From: Ectobius pallidus
Taxonomy: Eukaryota > Arthropoda > Insecta > Blattodea > Ectobiidae
DNA: 64,000 nucleotides
Reading direction: 5' to 3'
Assembly (NCBI GenBank): GCA_964059195.1
Contig: CAXKWD010000005.1
Span: 149,635,265-149,699,264 of the forward strand
The position numbers and the translations under genes were made by a program. The notes beneath the pieces were generated by a model. The model saw nothing but the letters and a program-made list of their open reading frames with translations, was not told the origin of the DNA and did not search any database. Each line of letters opens with the position of its first letter. The first letter of the stretch is position 1. Shown piece by piece: positions 12,168 through 25,850 of this stretch.

Positions 12168-13625
12168 TCTTATATACTTCCAGATACTTTTAACACAAAA
12201 TTCCCCTGGTCTTAATAACAATAAATAAATAACATTCGCGCTGAGAGATAGAAAAGTGACGATTAAAAGGAATGGAAAGAGAAAAGATGAGAAATTTATC
12301 ATTTCGGGAAAGAAGCGTTTCGATCATTATATAAAATCAATTTTTATTTACAGCATAAATTAGGCCTCCGCCGTCTGTTAAAATAAGTGAATCTTTCTTA
12401 GAATATTAATTATTACTTATTATCGTACTATAATCGTACATTACAGCCCAAAAGTTCAGAAAGTTCTACATATAATCCTTGAGGCACCCAAATTCATCAT
12501 GGAATACTGAAGTCATAGTCTTAGCGATCTATTCTTACCACCAGTTGGAATTCCAGTGCCACATAGATCATCACTACCCTACTCTCATCAGTTTTTAACG
12601 ATACTCTCTTGTTTCGAATAATGAGGCAGTGGGAGGGGATAGAGATATCTGCAAAAGAGGACACAAGAGAGACAAAGAGAAGCGAAGAAATAAAGAGGAA
12701 CAGACTAGCAAACATGTAGCGAACTAGAAGCAGCAAAATAATAATTGAGGTGTATGCGGACTATAGGGGAGAAATTATTTCAGACTGAAAAATTCGTGCG
12801 TGCTCAACTAGGTAGAATGTCACTGAAGGGGGTTGCGAAGATCCCTTGCATTTTTTACACCTCATTCTCTTCTCCATCTCACTCAACAAGAGCTCCTAAC
12901 TCCAGATAAACTTCGATGAAGAATATGCGAGACATTTAAATGAGCATGCGGTTGATGTCGATTACTGTACTTCTAAACTGTATGGGAAAGTCTTGGCTTT
13001 TGAAACTGGCAAAGAAAATGACAGTGAAACTGTGCTTTTCGTATTATTAACTTATCGTGCCGAAATAGTGTGGAAATTGGAAAATTCCATCAAGGAAATT
13101 GATTACTGCTTGTTTAATCGCAGAAGACTTTTAAGCACAAATCAATAAATATGGGTTATCCTTTCAGAGCTGATTTTGCACGCTGGTAATAAGGCATTCA
13201 TCAACTGAAATCATCAGCGGGCACTAAATTTGAAATCGATGAGGAAATTTCCCTGCCATAGCTGTTTTCCATAAATGACGATTCTAACACCCGGATAAAT
13301 ATTCTCACATTTTAATAAAACATTATTACACTATTAAAAAAAATGTAGGGTGACGCATTCATACGTCAGTAGCGGTGAAAAAATTAAAATAGTGGCAACA
13401 TTCAAAGGAGATAGCAGAAATGACACACATTAAGAAAAATAATGGGAAAATGCATTAATAAAAATAACAGAAGGATAGAAAAAGGAAGAATAGAAAGAAA
13501 GAAGGGAGGGAGGAAAGAACGAAAAGAAAAATAAACGAATAAATGCAACATGTAAACAGGATATATGGTATAGGTATGAGATAAGGAGAAGTAGAAGAAA
13601 GAGGAAAAAAGAAAATGCTTTGCAC
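12168..13625. other. Intronic sequence with a purine-rich tract
   Basis: 13425-13620 is strongly purine-biased (GAAGGGAGGGAGGAAAG..). No gene or mobile element was recognised in the rest. Confidence 0.5.
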
Positions 13626-13638
13626 ATCAAAAGGATGT

Positions 13639-13943
13639 AAAAAAGTAAACTGTTTCCTCCACAGGCCATGGAGGCCCGGAGGGTTCCAGGAGTTTGAGGA
13701 TCCCAGATTTTAGACATTCGGCACGTGAAGGTGGTAAGGTTGTCATGTCAGCCTTACGCACCGGCCGCCTTTACCTACAGGATTGCTCCTCGTACTCATT
13801 TCTGTTGGAGGCTGTGTCGACCCCAGGGCCATAGTGCCACCAGAAGGATTAAGCCAGTTGAAAAACTCCAACGACCTAATCGGGGATCGAACCCGCGACC
13901 TTCCGGTTTGTAGCGCAGTGCCTCAATGGTATAGGCTACCCCT
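13639..13943 (-). mobile_element. tRNA-derived SINE, second family, with 13-bp target duplication
   Basis: On the minus strand the head holds a B box (GGTTCGATCCCCGA) and the 3' end lies near 13639. Flanks ATCAAAAGGATGT (13626-13638) and ATCAGAAGGATGT (13944-13956) match at 12 of 13. A second copy starts at 63835. Confidence 0.9.
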
Positions 13944-14366
13944 ATCAGAAGGATGTGTCCCCTCTAAGTGCATTGATTCTGGAATTAGCAATCAATAAAC
14001 GATCCTTGTTAGAAAGGGACACATTCTAAAATCATTCCTCAAAATCATCCCGGGTGGTGGAGTGAGAAGAGTTCGTTATGTTTTGGAAAATACTGTACTA
14101 CATCTGATATCCTTGGTAGGTGTAGGGAGTTCGAATAGTTGTCAGTTTCCTCCTTACTTCCAGGTCACTACCAGAGCCCTATCAGACAGGGAAAATAAAT
14201 CAAACTATAGGACCCATACGTAATGTAAAGCAGGTTCAATATTATTAATTAAATGAATAAGATGTTTTACATTCATCGAAAGCTTAGAAGGCCGGGTATC
14301 AACCACCCAACAATGTAAGCGTAAAGTCTGAAAACTCACGAGTAGTTAGCGAAGAGTCCCTCGAAC

Positions 14367-14453
14367 CATGGGCGTCTGCAGAAATTTTGTCAAGGGGGGC
14401 CAATGAAGGAATTACTGCTGCCGCCACCACCATTACTATGCTACTACAACCAC

Positions 14454-14492
<39 letters not shown>

Positions 14493-15080
14493 ATCATTAT
14501 TATTATTTCTATTACTATTCATATTATTATTGCTATTATTATTATTATATAATCAACAACCTTCATTTACTGTAGCTGGACTATGGCCATGGATACAAAG
14601 AAAACATCTGATGTACACACTCAAATGACTTTTCTTACTCCTTACAATTTCTACTATTCATATAAAATATAAAATGCCTTAACTTCATTGTAATAAAATG
14701 TTTCAGTATAAATGGTTTCAAGTTTAGGGGAAGTAATTATTCCTACAAAAATAAAAATAAGAAAATATAAATAAAAATATAAAAGATAATAAAAATATTA
14801 ATGATTGTACCAATCACCAAAATTTTTTTATATAAACAAAGAGGAATCATAAAATCAATAAACATTAAAAAATGTATCATTGTAACATATTAATCTAGTC
14901 AGCTGTTACAACTCTTTTCATCCAAACAACGAGAACATAGGTACAACAATATTTGGAGACTTAAACCTCACTTCACATTAGTTGCTTACAGACATTTAAT
15001 TTAGAGGTTTATGTCTAAACAAAATTTCCATGGAGGGGCAGCGGCCCTACCCTGCCCCCCCCCCCTTCCGGACGGCCATG
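14367..15080. mobile_element. hAT-type non-autonomous element, 714 bp
   Basis: Ends CATGGGCGTCTG and (inverse) CATGGCCGTCCG match at 10 of 12. The octamer CCTCGAAC flanks both sides (14359-14366, 15081-15088). Subterminal G and C runs are present (a C run at 15055-15065). An ATT microsatellite has grown inside. No transposase is present. Confidence 0.85.
14456..14490. repeat. (TTA)n microsatellite
   Basis: About eleven trinucleotide units followed by interrupted ATT copies to 14550, inside the hAT-type element. Confidence 0.95.
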
Positions 15081-15088
15081 CCTCGAAC

Positions 15089-16199
15089 AATAATAAAAGA
15101 ACGTTACGTACATTTCTCCTCAGTTCATCACTGGCGCAGAGTCTATTCAAGGACTCTAGGAAAGGGTCGCTTGACATCTCAGGTTATAACTAATTGAGGG
15201 TGTCAAGATTTCTTAAGTTACAATGAATTCCCCAAGAAGACTAAAGTGCAAGGAAATGCTTGCAGTATTTCCATTCTTCTTCGCTGTTACTTTTTGTGCG
15301 TTCAAGTTGTACGTGAAGATGTGTGGTTTGATACAGAGAGGATGCTGAGAGAAGATCGGTCGTTGACCCCTGGGCGGCAGGTTGTGTGAAGTTACACAGG
15401 TGAACCTCCTCCCCTCTCATTACGTGGCGACAAGCTTTGGGAGAACAACACCAAATTGTTTTCACTCCATTTGCTAAATGCCTACAATGTTCTTCGACCG
15501 CAATACTTTTACGTACGAAATGCGATGGAAGTGTGGCAAAAGTACAGAGAATACAAAAAAATCGTAGAAATATATTTTCACTGTAAACTTATCACAAGCA
15601 TATATTAGCGTATTTTGGTCATAGAATAGTTCACATTACACAATTTTAGGGTTGTTTTAATAATTAGGTCAAACTAAAACCTTTTAACTGGTATGGCTGT
15701 GACCTCGAGGAAAATTTGCTTAAATGTGCCTACATAGAGTTGAAAGTAAATTACGTGTATACACCAATGTTTTAACGCTATATATATATAAAAAATGTCA
15801 TCCTTGTGTTACCAACATCACTTTGTAAAACCCAACTGTTTTATTGAAAATTTCCTAAGTGATTCAAAAATTATTTTTAAGGCAGTTGCATAATGTAGTC
15901 CTACTGCAGTTTTCTAGAATTTGCCTCATAATCAGCAAAGAACAAAATTAATATAATTATAAACATTAATATTTAGTATATTATTATTATTATTATTTAA
16001 AGCCAATTGCACCTTTAAAATGCCGAATTAATGATTTTCTACTGGGGAAACGCGTAATTCGTAAGAAAAACTACAATTTTTGTTGTTTAATTCATTAGTA
16101 ACATATCTTTAGCAATTATTAGGCCGAAAACATTATGACTATCATTATTATCTTCGTAATAATTATACTCATACTTGTCAAGCTTTCCATCTTTAAAAA

Positions 16200-16246
<47 letters not shown>

Positions 16247-16881
16247 TATGTAAAATATATAAAGGGTAGATAAAGTCAAGCTAACTGCTCTGTGGGCTAA
16301 GACGTTTACAGCCCACTTTCCAATACCTTCACAGAAGGTTATCCTTGCAATATCTGCTGCACGGAGTCAAGCTTGCAGTGTACGCAACCATATCAACTTC
16401 ATTGTGGCATAGTCGTTCAGTCATTATCGCCCTATAATTGTTTCAGACACTTCCAAACCCTGTTGCTAGTCTTGCCGATTATAGAGGCCCGGGTTAAATT
16501 CCTATACTTTATGAGGTAGAGAAATCTGAAGGGATACAGTCAGCTTCGCGAGAATATCTGAGCGAATATTTAAAAGGGATAGCTTTAGCGCAGCGTTTGA
16601 AAAATCCCTACTAACGGCTCGGGATCAGCATGCTAACAACCATCCACCATTCTGCCATCTATCAGTTATATCAAAAGACTGAGAAAGTAGGACAATAATT
16701 CAAGTCTCTTTAGAGGTCTTGGTTCTAAGTAGTTACTTTCATAAGGTATTACAGATGTGTCGATAAAGAAAGTTTTAAAATATACTGCCATGCCTTTCAA
16801 CTAAGTTGGGGAGTGCTCATGACGATAATGCGGAGGCAGGGAATGTTAAATACTATTTAAAACTGCAGTCAAAAATAAACA
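15089..16881. other. Intronic sequence with a TA microsatellite
   Basis: A (TA)n tract lies at 16207-16242. The stretch 15240-15470 is less AT-rich and carries a 74-codon minus frame of unknown meaning. No other feature was supported. Confidence 0.5.
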
Positions 16882-17225
16882 ATATTTGGGCCCAAGAGGG
16901 ATGAAAATGGGGACTGGAGAAAATTGCATAACGACGAGCTTCATGGCCTGTACGCATCATCGGATACAGTAAGGGTAATTAAATCGCGAAGGATGAAATG
17001 GGCTGGACATGTTGCATGCATGGGGAAGGAAAGACATATCTCAAAAGTATTGACTGGGAGACCTGAAGGGAAAATACCACGCGGAAGACCTAGACGTAGG
17101 TGGGAGGACAATCTTAGAATGGATTTAAGGGAAGTATGATTTGATAGGGATGACTGGATGGAGTTAGCACAGAATAGGGTTATATGGCGGGCTCTGGTAA
17201 GCGCGGCAATGAAACTTCGGGTTCC
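16882..17225 (+). pseudogene. LINE reverse-transcriptase C-terminal fragment (RTE-like)
   Basis: The plus frame reads FGPKRDENGDWRKLHNDELH, then VIKSRRMKWAGHVACMGKE, then GRPRRRWEDNLRMDLREV. An in-frame TGA at 17137 is followed by FDRDDWMELAQNRVIWRALV. This Arg/Trp-rich pattern is the usual C-terminus of insect endonuclease/reverse-transcriptase LINEs. The catalytic parts are missing (5'-truncated), so the copy is dead. A TAAG-repeat tail follows at 17278-17289. The clade is inferred by resemblance. Confidence 0.88.
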
Positions 17226-17292
17226 AAAAAATAAATATTATTCCTTTAGCTTGCTGAGGAATTGTCTACTGCCGTTGAGTAAGTAAGTAAGG

Positions 17293-18154
17293 GAAAAATA
17301 AACTCTAAAATATGTTAAGATGATATGACACAAGAGACTTTCCGTTTGGTGTTAGATGATTTTGTACTTACACGATTTTATGTTATTGCAGCAAGAATAA
17401 TTATATGCGCATTGATACAATATTTATTTTATTGCTCTGACTTCTTTAAAAGATGCTATGTCAGCCGTAATTGAAAAACGTCTAAGACTCAGCATGACAC
17501 TTAATTTAGTATTTATTCCTTGGTTGTTAAGTCTCCTCGTACATTACATATTGACAAATGGCAATAAAGAGTTAGTAACATTACTCTTAACAAGCAAGCA
17601 GATGGCAGATGATGTTAACATGCATCCATAACCCGTGTAATTCGTAATGGAATCTATAGCCTATCTCAAACTGTAATATAACATCTCAAAGTGATACATA
17701 CATAAATATTATAACGTGCTTACAAACGAAACTCTCTAAGGTCTGTTGTACGGTTGTATGTTATAGAGTATAGACCTACAGTGACACCAGGAGGTACTGA
17801 ACTTTGAGGTATTTCGGTTAGTGTCAAGGTATTTGAGAATAGAGTGTTGATAATAATGCTTATAAATATTCAAAAGTAAAAAGATTTAACTCCCAATTAC
17901 TGTTGGGGCAGAATTCAACTTTTATTGCAGGAATACACAGTTCTGTTAAGGTAATAAATTAAATATTATTTTAAAAAAATCCAATTCTCCCAAATGGGAT
18001 AACAAAAAAGAAAGAAAATATTCCAACCTCTAACGATGATAGGCTAAAAGGGCCCAAAGGAAACAGAAGAAAGCCGAAAAGGGAGGTCTAACTAAAAGGA
18101 TCCTAAATCAAATAATTGCTATACTGTAGATTCTGTTAAATTAAAAAAAAGGGA
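17293..18154. other. AT-rich intronic sequence
   Basis: No feature supported. Confidence 0.5.
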
Positions 18155-18607
18155 ATGTTCTTATCTTTCAAAGAAGAAGAGCCTAATATATAATATTATA
18201 ATCACTATTCCTTTGGCTTAAACCCAAATTTTACGCCATAGTGCTAAGAAATCTTCAGAAACCGAAGTAAATAAAAATTGGAGCATAAAGTATAAAAAAC
18301 AATTCAATTTTATAACTAGTAACTTCCCTTGAAATAAATAAGACTGTAAACGCAAATTCCTACTCCAAATAAGGTAAGGGCATGTTCTTATCTTTCAAAG
18401 AAGAAGAGCCTAATATATAATATTAATATAATCACTATTCCTTTGGCTTAAACCCTAATTTTACGCCATAGTGCTAAGAAATCTTCAGAAACCGAAGTAA
18501 ATAAAATTTGGAGTAAAAAGTATACAAAACAATTCAATTTTATAACTAGTAACTTCCCTTCAAATAAATAAGACTGTAAACGCAAATTCCTACTCCAAAT
18601 AAGGTAA
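18155..18607. repeat. Tandem duplication, 227/230-bp units
   Basis: Copies 18155-18381 and 18382-18607 are nearly identical. They differ by a 3-bp insertion (ATATTATAATC versus ATATTAATATAATC) and a handful of substitutions. The unit has no recognised identity. Confidence 0.93.
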
Positions 18608-21600
18608 AACTTTTACAAAAGGTGAGATTTTTAATGCAAAAAAATAGACTGAATGCATTTGAATGTGAACTTTGAATTTTGATGGAAATCCAAGGGTGTA
18701 TTGTGGAACCTTTACTACTCAATACTTTTCATGATACACTCCCCGAACACACGAAACTTCGACGACCTTTATAAATACAGGCTAATGATAACTTACAATG
18801 TCAGGACATAAATAATACAGAATTGCCATCCCACGCGCTAAAACTAGCTTTTCCTGACGGATATGTCGATAGCATTAATCGACTAGAGATATAGAAAACG
18901 AGTAATATAACTGGTTTACTTAAATTATTTTAATGAAACACAAACACATATCCTTGGGGTAACATCCCTGTTCGCCCACCCAAAAACTCTGTTTTCTATA
19001 AGAGATGAGAAGGAAGTCCGATCATCTCCTTGTTTTAAATTACGAGCTGCAAGTAAAGATAGCACATTTCTTGATTCACAACTGTTTGTCCTGTTTTTCT
19101 GGTTTCTCGTTTCCTTTCGAACTCGTGACCACAAAACCAACGGAAATCCAATTAATTCACGGCATCCAATTTATATTCCAAATACATTCACATTACGTCA
19201 TAACATAAATCATAATTGTGAAAACAATAATTTGTTTAGGCTTGTTAACCTTATTACTAATTGACAGGAGCCTATGCACAACAGTTCAACCTGAAAAAAA
19301 TAATTTTTATCTGTACCAACTTTATGCACTGATATCTAAGATAGTGGTCTTATGCAAATCTGTATTTTCTATGACAGTTTATATGAACAATACCAAAATG
19401 CCAGTCCGTAAATTAAGCTAAGACATTTTACTTACTATGTGGTTACGTTTACTTGAAGCCCTAGTTGTTTCACAGAATATAATTTTTAATTATTTATCAG
19501 TTTTATTTAATTGTTTATTTGTATTCTTGTCATGAGCATCGTGAATGATTCTATAGACTAGAGTAGCCTATGTTATAACCACATACACAAGTACAAAATC
19601 AATTCAGTTATACACAATATTTAATCTGAAAACATAATAACGTTATATCTATTACAGGTAATTCAAGAAAGTGGTAATACTATCAAAAATATGTTTCGGG
19701 AGCCATTTATATTAAACACCTTTTTCAGCATACGCTCTTAAAAAGAGCAGCTGTTAACACGCGAAAAAATAGTACTTTAGCGGCCTAGGCCTAACAATTT
19801 CTGAATTGTTTGGTCTCACACGATTGCTGTTGGTAGCTGGAGCTCATTCCAAAGGTGTTCCAGCAAAAAAGTTTCTTTCTCTAGTACGTATACTAATCTG
19901 CGTAGTACGTACCGGTATTCCAGACTAGGCTACACTATTGCCATCTTTTAATTTACATGATAAAGAAACCAATCCTTTATTTTTGGAGCCAACAACAATA
20001 CAAAATGGCTGCGAGATGTGATTTGTCCACAATATTTGCCAAATATATAAGCTTTATTAGAAAACCTCAATATGGGTACCCCAGTATACGTACATAATCA
20101 GTAGAGATCTTTGCATTATGGAATAATTTTATTGTTCCCTTGCATAAAATGATAGTGTGGCAAGATCTGACCAGGATATACGCCTAAGATACCGATAAAG
20201 GTCAAAAGAGTTTCCGCGTGCTTTAAAATACTTACTTGCACTGTAGTAAATGACAGAAAGTGGTCACAACAGTTAGAAAGTGAGTAAGCTATATCGACAG
20301 TAACATTAAATTGTTTTATTTAAAAATCCCGCTGTTTATGATATAATGAACCAATAAAACTCCACCAAATGAAACTTCAAGACGTTTTATACTGTCATTC
20401 AGACATCCATTAACTACCCATTATTAAAGGTTATTGTTTATATGTATTTTGGTTGGTTTTCTAGCATTCCAACTGCTTCGGCTAGAGAGAGTATTTAGTA
20501 TTTAGTTTACGATTGTGTTGTTATTTAAAACATTAAATACGATAAATCCACTAAATGAACCATTGTTCAGCAATTGAATGATCTTAATAGGTCCCGCCTA
20601 TTATACCAATACTGAAATGCATATGTATTGGTTAAAGTGCTGAACTGTTATGTATGTTTCCAACTACGTAAGTATTTTTTTTATTCAAATTTGTATTGGA
20701 ACATGGCAACTAGCGGTAGCGTAAAATTTAAATGGAAAAATCGGTCCCAAAGAGGAGTGGTCTTCCAGCCAGGTTTTACTACAGTCTTGAAGTACGGTAC
20801 AAAATAATTGTACTCCTAGATCTTGCTGATATCGTATTCAAGATTAGATAATGGCATCTTCTGATATACAGTACAATTAACTAGCTGACATGAAGTAAAA
20901 GTTTATATGGTGCTGTTAATGCAGATGTAAACTCGACCTAGGGAGAGAGGAACGGTTCAAGGGAACCGAACAGCTCCAAGAGGTGTGACCGTCTGATTTG
21001 TTCTAGGCAGTGTCATTTAAATTTAAAACCTGGCTTTTATTTTTTTGGATTCCCGATCAAATGCTATTTGCTGCTGAGGTCTTCCCCATCAGCCAAAGTA
21101 CTGTGAAATAAAGCAGCTAAATACGTACCGGTAACAAAATAGAACGATTATATGTTCAATATATCTGTTACGTCATGTAATACCTTCTTTCTTGCTTGCC
21201 ATAAATTTACTTCAGATGGCTTTGATTTTTTCATTTGTCTTTATAGGCTTACATTTCAATCATTTCTAAGTATGTCTTGACAATTGTTGCTTTTAACCTC
21301 AATACCAAAATTATTCTATTTTATTTCTAAATACTTGCACATTTTAATATTTCTTTGTTTATTTTTTATTTTCTCTTGCAATTACATATTTAGTATAGTG
21401 CTTTTTCATGTATTGATTGATTATTTTAATATTAAGATCAAGTTATTGTCTTGGGTTGGAGATTTTTTAATTATTTCAACCTTCTGTTGTTTTTTAATAA
21501 CATTCTACTCTTTCTTCTTAAAAAATGGACAACAAAATGTATGTTCTTTTTCTCCTATTCAAGAGCAATGGGCTCTTTCAACCTACAAGCTTCCTAGCAT

Positions 21601-22284
21601 CACAAAACAATGCTAAATTCGGGCGAAAAGCCCTTTATCTTCAACTTTATTGTGGATTAAGTGATTCAACTAACTTCAAGATCGCATTCAACGCAATTTA
21701 AGGATCTTAAGGATTCCTTTCAAAGTTTAATAGTGCTTCACCAATTCTCTGGACATTGGTAATTTCAAAGGGAAATCATTCAATCCGTGAGTAACATCAA
21801 AAACCACATACCTAAGGTACGTTCCAAGGACCATGGATTAGTTTGGCTTCGATGAGACAGGCAATCCTAAGGAATTTATGTAACGGCGATTTATAAATAA
21901 ATATAGACATTTTATCGTTTAGAAAGCAAGGTGTAAATCGTTTATTTTAAACCACTGCTTTGAACTTCTTGTGTTGTGAATAGTTAAACTCATCATTTGC
22001 ATAAGCCATTTTCCTAGCTGTTGAAGTGACATTTCAGCAAGCTCATATTTATTTCTGGTCCTCCGATTGAATACAGTCTGTCAATACATTTAAATGTGTA
22101 TCTGGATAGAGCAATAACTTCAAGATTCACGAAGAACATTTTCATCTCAAATCGCATGTTTATGTTAACCAAGCAGCATCATCACTCTATGTGCATATAA
22201 ACAAACTGTTATACTTTCTTTGTGGTTCGAAAGGCAATAGAATTTGTGTTTCGAACTGCAAATCATTCAATCCAATTTATTCTC
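18608..22284. other. AT-rich intronic sequence
   Basis: No repeats or coding sequence were recognised. A 110-codon plus frame at 21284-21616 is an AT-rich, hydrophobic chance frame with no known domain. Confidence 0.5.
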
Positions 22285-22370
22285 GACATGTTATCGCCGG
22301 GAATCGCACCCTAAATTATTCCAAGGTCCGCTATTCGCACCAGAGGCCGGGTCGCCTGGCGGTAACAATA
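22285..22370 (-). mobile_element. Possible SINE remnant
   Basis: GC-rich patch whose complement carries a B-box-like GGTGCGATTCCCGG. Too eroded for a firm call. Confidence 0.3.
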
Positions 22371-25322
22371 TCATTAAGCGTTATTTGATCGTACAGTGCT
22401 CCACATTATATTATGATGTTTATATTATAAGCAAAATAATACAATAAAATAAGAGAACAATAATCACCAAAAAAAAAAAAAAAATTAAGAAATAAGACCG
22501 GTACCAGAATAAGCAAAATCAAATTACATGACAATCGAATAAATTACTAGTTTCTTACAAATCTTATCTTGTTCACAGCTGTTAAAATATGTAAAGAAGG
22601 TCATCAGCAGATTTTCTTCCCCGAAACTCCTGCGTCTGCCTTTGAAGAACGATTTGTAAAGTGAAAATGTTCTTTCAACATCGCAGGGGCATATGAAAAG
22701 AAACACAGCCTTCTTCGACGAGTTCCTCTTCAATGTAGGCTTCTTCACCAGAAACCTTTTTAGAAAACTGACAGTGACGCGGATTTTCCAGTAATTCTAT
22801 CAGCCGATAAAATAAAGGAAATCGATCAGATGACGTCCAGGAGTAAAACAAGCACTTTTAATGTGATAGTTTTGAGTAAAATATGCTATTTTAAATTAAT
22901 AATCATAAAATAAGCAAGCAAACTCGTTTTTCTCTCAGAATAAGCACAATAAGAACTAACAAAGTATAGTTAAAATTGCTTGTCAAGGAATGTCTTACGA
23001 AATACAAAACTTCTGCTATATTTTTAGGAGTCTGAAATTAAATATGCATTTTGTACAGAAATTTGGGCTATAACTATTATAGTTACTGTTATTGCAGGCT
23101 TTGAACCCAGGACGACAATGGAGGAGGAAAACAGGATTTTTAATCAATCTACATCATGATTTTCGTCAAGAAATTATGGCTGATATTATGAAGATGTTTC
23201 GGCACTGATGAAAAGAAACTGATAAAGCCCCGGTATTATTCAGAAAGGAGGAAGGTGGTTGATCCTTCAACTTACGTGACAGGAAAACAAATGTTTATAT
23301 AATGTCACCTCCTGGCACTTTTATAATCATTTCTAGGAAGTTGTAAACAGTGTAAATTCCTTACATATTTACTTCAAAATAATAACAACTTGCATTCCAT
23401 AACTTCCTCTATAGGCTACAGCCTGATGTTACAGATATCGGACTTGAAGTATAATTATTAATAAATAAATATAGACGCTTTCGGATATTTTAGAACTTCC
23501 TCCTTCATGAAAATAAAGCCTTCACTCGGGTGATGATGATGGGTATTAGCATAATGTTACGAAACGAATTGTTAAAGGGCGCCGCAGGCATTGGTCATAC
23601 CTATCGACAGGTTTCTAAAATCCTGTCCAAAAGTCTGTGCTTGGAATCTGATAGGTCCATCATCCTCAAGTGACCTATAATTTAGTTAAACGAGTAGGTG
23701 GGCACATATGTGAATCGGTGTCATGAACAGAAAGCATCTGTCTTGTTACATTAAACTCTTGGACACAAGACTGGACATATAGAAAATGAGTTTGTATATC
23801 AGTCATTTAAATGTGGTGCAGAGGGACGAAAAAACTTTTTCTAGGAATCCGGGTTTTAAGCCTGACTATTATGTTGGCGCATGACTTATTTATCTTCAAT
23901 CTTTAAATAAATTTTAAAATACAATTTGTATAATACTGAGTAACAATTATCTAAATTGGTTGTGGTTATATCTGTGTAATGAACATTTTATCGTATAGCT
24001 CACCCAAGATTAATCTCTTTATGCCTAAGGTTCATAAGAAAACCGATAAAATATTATCGTTATTAAGACATTAAATAAAAGAATACATACAAACTGCATT
24101 ACATACTACACAAATCAAATTTAAAAAAATTAAATCATAGGCCTATATGGAATCTCATAGCCTTATACTTCAGGACGTATATAGAATCATACTTACATAT
24201 ACTTCTGAACTCTATTCTTTATTTATTATAAGCTTGTTTTAGAAGGAGGGTTTTGAAAAAAAGTTATTCAAATGAAAAGGAATTTATCGTAAGTATTAAA
24301 GGACCCTGGCTTTATAGTAAACCACTAGTAGGTCACAGTGGAATTACAACTCTTTCACACTGCCATGTGTGGTTCAAATCCCAGCTAAGACATTGGACAT
24401 TTGACTCAACCTTTCCAGCTTAGCCTATACACGGCCAGTTTTGATAATAATTATGTTTTTATATTTACGAAGACTAAACTTAATTACTTCCTCTACCACA
24501 AGCATCTGCTCATTCGAGTAGCGTCTTCATGAGAAAAATAATAAAATGGAAAAATTGTAAATGTAATTGAATAACATTCGGAATTGAATCGAAAAAACAA
24601 TTAAGATTAAGTGTTCCAAATTTTCGTTCCATTAAACCTGATCAGTACAAAAGCATCACTTCCACAGCGAAAATTCTGTTGCACTACATATATGAAATAA
24701 AGTAGGGTGCACAGACCGAAAGAGGCCTATTTCTCACAGCTGTGGCAAGAGATATTGCTAGTGGTTACCCATAACAACCAATATGTTGTGTACGACCTGT
24801 ACAGTTACCTCGCAAGACAAGTAATAATGTTCCCAGGTAATTTCGAAAAATGCGATACACCTGTGTAATTGCACTTGCTTGTATGGACAAGACAGTCTCA
24901 TGTGGGTAATGGAACCCAAGGTTTGTATGTAAATTGCTTAGCCTACGCATTCATAATAGACTGACTCGGTAACATCCGAAGCGCACGTTTATGGACACGG
25001 ATACATCACTAATGCCGAGACGGTAGTCCGAAGAAAGCTTATTCATCAGTAATTATGCTCGCTTTCGCCTCACGCACTTAGCTTGCTTTTAAAAAAAGCA
25101 AAATAAATAATTCCATCGTTTCCATACACTAAAAGGAAGCAATAAAATCTTATGTGAAACACATAACTTCCTCTGTCCAAATAAAAGTTTCGCCTCTTAG
25201 TGCATATTATGTATGATATTCTCTTCATGTAATCGTATTGCATCCCCAAAGGCTACACAACTGAAATAAAATCTGATTAATGCACTCACGTAACTTTTTT
25301 TACCCTAAGCATGGCAATTCAC
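22371..25322. other. AT-rich intronic sequence
   Basis: A poly-A run lies at 22470-22484. A B-box-like GGTTCAAATCCC near 24372 stands alone. Nothing else was supported. Confidence 0.5.
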
Positions 25323-25389
25323 CTTTCTCACTTCATATTCTGATATAGAATAAGAGGCCGTATTGTAAAGAGCGCGTATTCAGTTGTTT
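25323..25389. repeat. Dispersed repeat shared with 58547-58610
   Basis: Both have TTCTCACTTCAT, then (T)ATATAGAA.AAGAGGC, then GAGCGC.TATTCAGTTGT. Diverged; class unknown. Confidence 0.65.
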
Positions 25390-25581
25390 CAACATGGTGC
25401 GAAGCTATATTGTTAACCAGGCAAGTAGATTTTAAAAGATATGGTAAAATGTTTAATTTTGTATTAAATATAAAACAATGAAAATTACAAAATACAGGGA
25501 AAAATTAAAAGTAGTGTGTAGATTTATGTCCTAGGTTTCATAACGGCATACTGCCCTCTTTTTAGTTTTTTTGAATGTGTG

Positions 25582-25613
<32 letters not shown>

Positions 25614-25614
25614 T
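25582..25614. repeat. (CTTT)n microsatellite
   Basis: About eight tetranucleotide units, directly upstream of a SINE copy. Confidence 0.95.
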
Positions 25615-25657
25615 AAAATTAAGATCTATGATTCCTCGTTTGTGGAGTTACACAACA

Positions 25658-25850
25658 GGGTGCACTCAGCCTCGTGATTCAAATTGATAGAGAAGTAGCG
25701 ACTCCGGTCTTGGAAACCACCATTAACGGCCGTGGTGACCACATGCCTCCAATCCTGCCATTTGTCCATGGTAGATGACGCAACGGTCGTTTGGTAGGCC
25801 TATTCCCTTCAGTGGCGATTTAGTACCACGGAGTTAGTTTAGTTTTGTAG
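25658..25850 (+). mobile_element. SINE copy (same family as 7124-7446), 5'-truncated
   Basis: The plus strand carries GTGCACTCAGCCTCGTGATT, then the shared ACCACCATTAACGGCCGT core and the GTACCACGGAGTTAGTTTAG end. The tRNA head is missing and internal deletions are present. Confidence 0.88.

Noticed and set aside
21284..21616. 110-codon hydrophobic frame resembling a membrane protein
   Set aside because: The hydrophobicity comes from TTT/ATT-rich DNA. No conserved motif.
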